The translations under genes and the position numbers were made by a program. DNA of 7,189 bases from Sphingobacteriaceae bacterium (GTDB taxonomy: Bacteria; Bacteroidota; Bacteroidia; Sphingobacteriales; Sphingobacteriaceae), in NCBI GenBank assembly GCA_947458775.1, contig CANGZX010000035.1, positions 1-7,189 of the forward strand. The letters run 5' to 3'. Of this stretch, positions 1-4,999 are shown one piece after another. The notes beneath the pieces are model-generated. The model worked only from the letters and a program-made list of their open reading frames with translations, was not told the DNA's origin and did no database searches. Position 1 is the stretch's first letter. Every line of letters begins with the position of its first letter.

Positions 1-1808
1 AATGCTGTTCTACGGTAGCTGGTTTGGTTGCTAATTGAGGTACCCGAAAGTAAAGACGGCTGTACGCCTAAACCCAAACTGTAGTTGTATTTCTTTTGTG
101 TTACCCGGTAATTCATACCCAATCTGTTGGTCATGAACGAATAGCTATAATCGTTACTTTGTGAAGCAATAGTTGCTAACACACCACCAGGAGTATTGGT
201 GCCTAAGGTGGTTCTTCCATTGTGGTAATCGGCCAAAGAGAAATTCCAGTTAAATTCTAAACTCTCGGTTCGACTAAGTGGCTCGATGTACGAAATGCCC
301 GAACGGGTAGTAGTATTGGTATTGTTGTTACTTACGACTTGTCTTTGATATACAGCTAATGGAACTCCAACAGGGGTTGTTTGGTTAATCGCATCGTTTT
401 CTTGCGTGGTATTGTTTTTACTAAGCGATAAATTTACCGAAGCGGTGCGCCCACGTTTCCCAAATCGGTGATTAAACAACGCATCGGCACCAAAATTAGG
501 TGTTTCAGAGCTGCTAATACCGCCATTATTACCGTTTGAAATAAGGTTCGTACCATCTTGTAAAAAGGCAAAAGTACTTGCAGAGGTGCCATTACTTTGC
601 CCTAAATTGAAATATGGAGTTACTTTTAAATAGTTTACGCTATCTATTTTATACTCTAAGTTCCAGTTAAAACGGTGGTTTATACTACTCGTATTGCTAG
701 TGCTATTTTGGTTATTTAGTAAAAATCCACTGGTATTAATATTTTGTTGTTGGGTAGTTCTAAGCACCTCGTTATTTCGATTTGCATAGCTATAGTTTCC
801 GTACGATGTTAATTTTTTGCTCCATTCATCGCGGTAGTTTACCCCTAAAGAAGCTACTCTGGTTAGGCCATCGCCACCAGCATTGCCTCCTCCGCCACCG
901 ATTTGTATACGGGCGCCACCACCACCACCACCACCACCCAGTTGTACACGGGCTCCACCACCTCCACCATTAAAATTAAATAGCGATGTATTGGTATTGT
1001 TTAAATTTCCTTGTACCGAAATTTGTTGGGTTTTATTAAACATATTGGCCGAAATATTACCTTGGTAACGACCCTCGTTTCCTTGTCCAATTCTACCTTG
1101 TGTAAAATACCCGTTGTTTTTGTCAGGCCTAATTTGGATGTTCAAAATTTTCTCTGGATCACCCTCTTTTACCCCGGTAAAGTTTGCTTGATCACCATAA
1201 TCGTCAATCAATTGTACTTTGTCAATTAAATTCGCTGGCAATTGTTGGGTGGCAGTTTTAACATCGCCACCAAAAAAGTCTTTGCCATTTACTCGAACCC
1301 TAGTTACTGCTTTTCCTTGAGCCTTTACATTCCCGTCTTTATCAACTTCTACCCCAGGTAATTTTCTCAATAAATCTTCTACCTGAGCATCGTCTTTTAA
1401 TTTATAATCAGCCGCTCTAAACTCTAACGTATCTTCTTTAACAGTTACGGTTGGGGTACCCGAAATCACTACTTCATTCAATTGCTTACTCGAATTTTTT
1501 AGGTTGATGACACCTAAAGCCAGGTTTCCTTCACCCTCATTGTACATGTATTTGCGCAAGGCCGATTGAAATCCAAGGCTCGTGATAGACAAGGTAAATT
1601 GCCCCGATTTCACCCCTTTAAAGCTAAATGCTCCATCGGCATTGGTACGGGTAAATAAACTGTCTTTTGCAGAACGTAGTTTAACTGTGGCGGCAATAAC
1701 GCTTAAGCCCGATGAATCTCTCACGGTGCCACTTACTTCGTAATTGCTTTGTGAAAAGGCAGTTAAACTTATCAAGGATAACAGGAAGAATGATAGGATG
1801 TGTTTCAT
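1..1808 (-). CDS. TonB-dependent receptor-like outer membrane beta-barrel protein, C-terminus cut by window edge
   Basis: This frame starts with ATG at 1808-1806 and is open for 602 codons to the left edge, so the 3' end is missing. Residues 1-19 form a Sec signal peptide (MKHILSFFLLSLISLTAFS, cleavage before QSN). Residues about 23-105 match the carboxypeptidase-regulatory-like beta-sandwich common at the N-terminus of Bacteroidota receptors (VSGTVRD, then TNADGAFSFKGV and ITSLGF). Residues about 112-230 are plug-like, with VEDLLRKLPGVEVDKDGNV, VRVNGKDFFGG, and LIDKVQLIDDYGDQ followed by ILNIQIRPDKN. From about 231 onward the sequence is rich in Asn, Ser, Thr and aromatic residues in alternating strands, as in the OMP_b-brl_3-type barrel. 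Residues 281-313 are a glycine-rich insert. The likely role is energy-dependent uptake across the outer membrane; the substrate cannot be read from the sequence. The secreted-protein gene at 1830-2582 ends 21 bases upstream on the same strand, so the two are probably cotranscribed. No clear Shine-Dalgarno precedes the start, only an A-rich stretch, which is usual for this phylum. Confidence 0.9.
   Translation of the reverse strand, partial: MKHILSFFLLSLISLTAFSQSNYEVSGTVRDSSGLSVIAATVKLRSAKDSLFTRTNADGAFSFKGVKSGQFTLSITSLGFQSALRKYMYNEGEGNLALGVINLKNSSKQLNEVVISGTPTVTVKEDTLEFRAADYKLKDDAQVEDLLRKLPGVEVDKDGNVKAQGKAVTRVRVNGKDFFGGDVKTATQQLPANLIDKVQLIDDYGDQANFTGVKEGDPEKILNIQIRPDKNNGYFTQGRIGQGNEGRYQGNISANMFNKTQQISVQGNLNNTNTSLFNFNGGGGGARVQLGGGGGGGGARIQIGGGGGNAGGDGLTRVASLGVNYRDEWSKKLTSYGNYSYANRNNEVLRTTQQQNINTSGFLLNNQNSTSNTSSINHRFNWNLEYKIDSVNYLKVTPYFNLGQSNGTSASTFAFLQDGTNLISNGNNGGISSSETPNFGADALFNHRFGKRGRTASVNLSLSKNNTTQENDAINQTTPVGVPLAVYQRQVVSNNNTNTTTRSGISYIEPLSRTESLEFNWNFSLADYHNGRTTLGTNTPGGVLATIASQSNDYSYSFMTNRLGMNYRVTQKKYNYSLGLGVQPSLLSGTSISNQTSYRRTA
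885..968 (-). repeat. Polyglycine tandem repeat inside the receptor gene
   Basis: On the coding strand residues 281-308 read Gly5-ARVQL-Gly8-ARIQI-Gly5, then NAGGDG. This is two copies of a 'glycine run plus AR(V/I)Q(L/I)' unit with a closing glycine run. At DNA level the middle run includes seven perfect ACC triplets on the plus strand (918-938; GGT on the coding strand). Because the repeat is trinucleotide, slippage would lengthen or shorten the loop without breaking the frame. The position, shortly after the plug and among the first barrel strands, suggests a flexible loop, but this is inference. Confidence 0.85.
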
Positions 1809-1829
1809 GTGTGTTTTTATTCGTAAGGG

Positions 1830-2582
1830 CTATTTGCTAGCCAGGGGGTACAATACCCAAAAATTAGTGCTGTCTAATAAGCTGTTTGTTTGCATAGGCC
1901 CAGAAGGCGTTCCTCTAAGTCCAATATTCCTACTGACAGCTGTTGGATTAGCCCCTAAAACAAGTCCATTTACTTTAATTTGGCAGGCAAAAATATCATT
2001 TTTAGATGGATCTATTTGTAACAATTTCATCGGCAAGGCGTATTCACAAACCAATTCTTCTGCTTCGTTGAGCTGGGCAGAAGCACGAATTCCGAAATCA
2101 TTCTTCAGAGCAATGGGGCCATCAATAAGGCTGGTAAAACCACGCAATTCAATGCTGTTTAGTTGTGCAACCTCCTCCTTAATTGAGGGTCTTTTGGTTC
2201 TGCCCAAAACAGGATCATAACGTTTATCTTGTGCTTTTCCGGCAGGAAAGCCTATACTTTCTTGTACTTTTTTTTGCCCTATGGCATTAATACCCAGGCT
2301 CAGTCCCCAATGTATTATTTTTGCTATACTCTCTTTGTTGGCTGTTTTTAGGATCAAAAATAGGGTAGAATCGTTGTTGGCAAAGGCATAACTTATACCC
2401 GATACCTTGTCGGTAGTGAACTGATTTTGGTCCCATTCTTTGGCCAAGCCATCCAGTTCAATACTTGTTAAAAAAGCGTTTTTAATTAGTTCTTTCGGCT
2501 TTTTTTGTGCTTTTGCATTAGCTCCAACTAGTATAAAACAACAGCAAATGAATAGGCTAGCCCGGGTCAGTAGTGAATTCAT
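1830..2582 (-). CDS. Secreted protein of unknown function, possible CBM9/DOMON-like domain
   Basis: This complete ORF of 250 residues starts with ATG at 2582-2580 and stops with TAG at 1832-1830. An in-frame TAA lies upstream with no other ATG in between, so the start is well set. Residues 1 to about 25 form a signal peptide with a hydrophobic core containing three consecutive cysteines (FICCCFILVG), followed by ANAKAQ, a plausible signal peptidase I site. No good lipobox is visible. The mature part has a motif resembling the start of CBM9/DOMON-like domains (IELDGLAKEWD, residues 41-51), then alternating strands such as GISYAFANNDSTLFLILKTA. The C-terminal half (about 120-250) matches nothing I recognise. 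It lies 21 bases upstream of the receptor gene on the same strand, which suggests a periplasmic or surface partner of that receptor. The domain assignment is tentative; calling it a secreted hypothetical protein is the safe reading. Confidence 0.8.
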   Translation of the reverse strand: MNSLLTRASLFICCCFILVGANAKAQKKPKELIKNAFLTSIELDGLAKEWDQNQFTTDKVSGISYAFANNDSTLFLILKTANKESIAKIIHWGLSLGINAIGQKKVQESIGFPAGKAQDKRYDPVLGRTKRPSIKEEVAQLNSIELRGFTSLIDGPIALKNDFGIRASAQLNEAEELVCEYALPMKLLQIDPSKNDIFACQIKVNGLVLGANPTAVSRNIGLRGTPSGPMQTNSLLDSTNFWVLYPLASK

Positions 2583-2657
2583 AAGAGTAAGATTAAAAGA
2601 ATAGACAATCGTTTAGTGCGCCATTGAATTTCTTTGCGAAAATACGGTAATAAACGT

Positions 2658-2689
2658 AAAAGGAGCCAATCTTTCGAAAGGCTCCTTTT
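2658..2689 (-). terminator. Rho-independent terminator hairpin
   Basis: AAAAGGAGCC (2658-2667) pairs perfectly with GGCTCCTTTT (2680-2689), a 10-bp stem around a 12-base loop (AATCTTTCGAAA). The stem has a GC-rich core and ends in a T tract on either strand, so it could work in both directions. The only candidate gene reading into it is the small minus-strand ORF at 2749-2868, which ends 59 bases before it. On the plus strand no gene precedes it, because the neighbouring gene there (1830-2582) points the other way. It also insulates the promoter region of the 1830-2582 gene. Confidence 0.8.
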
Positions 2690-2748
2690 CAGCTTAACAT
2701 GTGCAAATGGCAAGCTTTCTTCCCGAGCTAAAATGTGCTCTTGCTTTG

Positions 2749-2868
2749 TTAACGTTGTTTTTGTAGCTGAAGTATATGTGTTATTAGATCTTTGCTTAAA
2801 ATAAGCAACAATTCTTTATCAAACTTTTTAGTGAGTTGTGTTAGGCTAGGACTTGGTTTCGTTTTCAT
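2749..2868 (-). CDS. Small hypothetical protein, 39 residues
   Basis: ATG at 2868-2866 opens a 39-codon frame ending in TAA at 2751-2749. The product begins MKTKPSPSLTQL and ends LQLQKQR. It is basic (seven Lys and one Arg against two Asp and one Glu) and leucine-rich. Residues about 12-38 could form an amphipathic helix (KKFDKELLLILSKDLITHIL). No signal peptide or family motif is visible and I do not recognise it. AGAAAG, a weak Shine-Dalgarno-like sequence, lies a few bases before the start. The main support is context: it fills a gap that otherwise has no source of transcription for the strong terminator at 2658-2689, 59 bases downstream. A noncoding RNA ending at the same terminator is the alternative. 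A random 40-codon frame is not rare, so confidence is moderate. Confidence 0.45.
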   Translation of the reverse strand: MKTKPSPSLTQLTKKFDKELLLILSKDLITHILQLQKQR

Positions 2869-2931
2869 ATGCTTTCTAATTTAAAATAATGAGCAATAAA
2901 CTTGTATACAGAGCTATACTCTAGAACTATG

Positions 2932-2958
2932 CCAAACTTGTTTGGGGCTATTTAGCCC
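2932..2958. promoter_or_regulatory. Two abutting perfect dyads, candidate operator or RNA hairpins
   Basis: CCAAACttGTTTGG (2932-2945) is a perfect inverted repeat with 6-base arms and a TT spacer. GGGCTAttTAGCCC (2945-2958) is a second one with the same geometry, sharing one base with the first. They lie 141 to 128 bases before the parE start and about 64 to 90 bases upstream of the small minus-strand ORF. They could bind a dimeric regulator of either direction, or fold as two small hairpins in an RNA. No function can be assigned from the sequence. Confidence 0.4.
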
Positions 2959-2994
2959 TCCAATGCTTTCCCATAGGCACTTTTTTGTAGCCAT

Positions 2995-3023
2995 ATTTCC
3001 ACAATTTCTACACATGTGGAAAT
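2995..3023. repeat. Inverted repeat made of DnaA-box-like 9-mers
   Basis: ATTTCCACA (2995-3003) and TGTGGAAAT (3015-3023) are exact reverse complements, 9-base arms around an 11-base centre. Each arm fits the DnaA box pattern TTWTNCACA at eight of nine positions. The centre contains TTCTACACA (3006-3014), also eight of nine. CACATGTG (3011-3018) is a further small palindrome. The element lies about 30 bases upstream of the -7 box of the parE promoter, a position suited to a regulator. Binding by DnaA is only a hypothesis. Confidence 0.35.
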
Positions 3024-3052
3024 TTAGCACCAAAATCAGTAGAGAAATCTAT

Positions 3053-3060
3053 TAGATTTG
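3053..3060 (+). promoter_or_regulatory. -7 promoter element for the parE-parC operon
   Basis: TAGATTTG is a perfect match to the TAnnTTTG -7 element used by the primary sigma factor of Bacteroidota. It ends 25 bases before the parE ATG, which would give a leader of roughly 20 bases. A good TTTG -33 element at the usual spacing of about 19 bases is not visible; the nearest similar sequence (TTTAG, 3023-3027) is about 25 bases away. This is therefore a good -7 box with a weak or absent -33 box. Confidence 0.6.
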
Positions 3061-3085
3061 CGTTTTAGAACTCTATACGCAATAC

Positions 3086-4987
3086 ATGGCCGAATTAAAT
3101 TACAGTGAAGACAGCATTCGCTCCCTCGATTGGAAAGAGCACATACGTTTACGCCCCGGGATGTATATTGGGAAGTTGGGCGATGGTTCTGCTTACGACG
3201 ACGGAATTTATGTTTTGCTGAAAGAAATTGTAGATAACTCCATTGATGAGTTTGTGATGGGTTCGGGCAGAACGATTGACATTACCATTTCCGATCAACG
3301 CGTTATTGTACGAGATTTTGGCCGAGGCATTCCTTTGGGTAAAGTAATTGATTGCGTATCTAAAATTAATACCGGCGGTAAGTACGATTCCAAAGCTTTT
3401 CAAAAATCGGTAGGTTTAAATGGGGTGGGTACCAAGGCTGTAAACGCCTTATCGTCGCATTTTGCCGTACAATCGTACCGCGATGGCAAAACCAAAAAGG
3501 CCGAATTTGAAAAAGGGGAATTGACCAATGATGTACCCGAAACCGAAACCACGCAACGTAACGGTACCTCGGTTACCTTTTATCCCGATGAAACCATTTT
3601 CCGGAATTACCATTTTATCCCGGAATTTATAGAAAGCATGATTTGGAACTACGTGTTCCTAAACTCAGGCTTAACCATTAATTACAACGGCGAAAAATTT
3701 TTCTCGGAAAGAGGCTTGTACGATTTATTGGTACGCAACACCGATGCCGAAACCATTCGCTACCCCATTATACATTTGGTAGGAGAGGATATTGAAATTT
3801 CTATGACCCACGGCCAACAATACGGCGAAGAATACTATTCCTTCGTAAACGGCCAACATACCACCCAGGGCGGTACACACCAAGCCGCTTTTCGTGAGGC
3901 CTTGGTAAAAACCATCCGAGAGTTTTATAAAAAAGAATTCGATGCCTCCGATGTACGGGCATCTATTGTTTCAGCTATATCTATCAGAGTGCAAGAGCCG
4001 GTTTTCGAATCGCAAACCAAAACCAAACTAGGTTCGCAAAATGTAGGTCCTGATGGGCCATCGGTACGAACCTTTATCAACGATTTTGTTAAAAAAGAAC
4101 TCGACGATTATTTACACAAATACCCCGAAACGGCCGATGCCTTGCTAAAACGCATCATGCAATCGGAGCGGGAGCGTAAAGATATTGCCGCTATTAAGAA
4201 GCTGGCCAACGAGCGTGCTAAAAAAGCATCGCTGCATAACCGTAAACTTCGCGATTGCAAAATACATTTCGACGACGCCCACGAACGCAAACAAGAAACT
4301 ACCCTCTTTATTACCGAGGGTGATTCGGCAAGTGGATCCATCACCAAATCTCGTGATGTGCAAACACAAGCGGTATTCAGTTTAAAAGGTAAGCCTCTAA
4401 ACTGCTATGGCCTCACCAAAAAAGTGGTGTATGAGAACGAAGAATTTAACCTCCTGCAACACGCCCTAAATATTGAAGATGGCTTAGAGGAATTGCGTTA
4501 TAATAACATCGTAATTGCTACCGATGCCGATGTGGACGGGATGCACATTCGTTTGTTGCTCATGACTTTTTTCTTGCAATTTTTCCCCGATTTGGTAAAA
4601 GCCCGCCACCTGTCTATTTTACAAACGCCGCTATTTAGGGTGCGCAATAAAAAGGAAACTATTTATTGCTACAGCGATGAAGAACGCCAACGAGCCATTG
4701 CCAAACTAGGCAATAAGCCCGAAATCACCCGATTTAAAGGCTTGGGAGAAATTTCGCCCGAAGAATTTGGTTTGTTTATTGGCAAAGACATTCGCCTAGA
4801 CCCCGTACTTTTAACCAAAGAGCAAAGCATTAAAAACTTGCTAGAATATTATATGGGTAAAAATACACCCGATAGACAGCAGCACATTATTAAGAATTTA
4901 AGAGTGGAAGTAGATATTTTGGAGGAAGCTTTAACCGCCGAAGCGGTTTTGCCAACCGAAGAAGAAATCGCAACCGAACAAGCATAG
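3086..4987 (+). CDS. parE: DNA topoisomerase IV subunit B
   Basis: This complete ORF of 633 residues encodes the ATPase/Toprim subunit of the type IIA topoisomerase that decatenates daughter chromosomes and relaxes supercoils. The GHKL ATPase domain (about 1-215) shows RLRPGMYIG (21-29), the catalytic-Glu/Mg-binding segment EIVDNSIDE (Glu47, Asn51), DFGRGIP (77-83) and the ATP lid [14 protein letters not shown] (from 110). The transducer domain carries the QTK loop (Gln310-Lys312). The Toprim domain has EGDSA (Glu411) and the metal-binding DADVD (Asp480, Asp482, Asp484). The C-terminal domain has the conserved RFKGLGE (549-555). The length of about 630 and the absence of the long insert of proteobacterial GyrB fit ParE. 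The closely linked subunit A gene 12 bases downstream and the [14 protein letters not shown] start support topoisomerase IV rather than gyrase. ATG at 3086 is chosen because the conserved N-terminus begins there and the promoter box lies just upstream. Confidence 0.95.
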   Translation: MAELNYSEDSIRSLDWKEHIRLRPGMYIGKLGDGSAYDDGIYVLLKEIVDNSIDEFVMGSGRTIDITISDQRVIVRDFGRGIPLGKVIDCVSKINTGGKYDSKAFQKSVGLNGVGTKAVNALSSHFAVQSYRDGKTKKAEFEKGELTNDVPETETTQRNGTSVTFYPDETIFRNYHFIPEFIESMIWNYVFLNSGLTINYNGEKFFSERGLYDLLVRNTDAETIRYPIIHLVGEDIEISMTHGQQYGEEYYSFVNGQHTTQGGTHQAAFREALVKTIREFYKKEFDASDVRASIVSAISIRVQEPVFESQTKTKLGSQNVGPDGPSVRTFINDFVKKELDDYLHKYPETADALLKRIMQSERERKDIAAIKKLANERAKKASLHNRKLRDCKIHFDDAHERKQETTLFITEGDSASGSITKSRDVQTQAVFSLKGKPLNCYGLTKKVVYENEEFNLLQHALNIEDGLEELRYNNIVIATDADVDGMHIRLLLMTFFLQFFPDLVKARHLSILQTPLFRVRNKKETIYCYSDEERQRAIAKLGNKPEITRFKGLGEISPEEFGLFIGKDIRLDPVLLTKEQSIKNLLEYYMGKNTPDRQQHIIKNLRVEVDILEEALTAEAVLPTEEEIATEQA

Positions 4988-4999
4988 TATACCCAACCG

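Noticed and set aside
782..1068. Plus-strand ORFs coding polyhistidine and polyproline stretches
   Set aside because: They are antisense readings of the GGT/ACC repeat in the receptor gene. The minus-strand frame is open through the whole region with clear family motifs.
1744..2220. 158-codon plus-strand ORF
   Set aside because: It lies antisense to the start of the receptor gene and the secreted-protein gene, has no recognisable motifs, and both minus-strand frames have signal peptides and proper starts.
2637..2644. Near-match TATTTTCG (minus strand) as -7 box of the secreted-protein gene
   Set aside because: It has one mismatch in the TTTG part and no -33 element at a sensible distance, so it is too weak to list as a promoter.
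2734..2805. Short plus-strand ORF starting MCSCFVNVV
   Set aside because: It is only 23 codons, overlaps the better supported minus-strand small ORF, and has no terminator or promoter of its own.
2995..3023. A chromosomal replication origin
   Set aside because: Only three imperfect DnaA-like boxes are present, with no AT-rich unwinding region of any size and no dnaA or dnaN nearby.
3086..4987. Reading the gene as gyrB
   Set aside because: The short length, lack of the GyrB insert, the N-terminal wording and the adjacent subunit A gene fit topoisomerase IV better.
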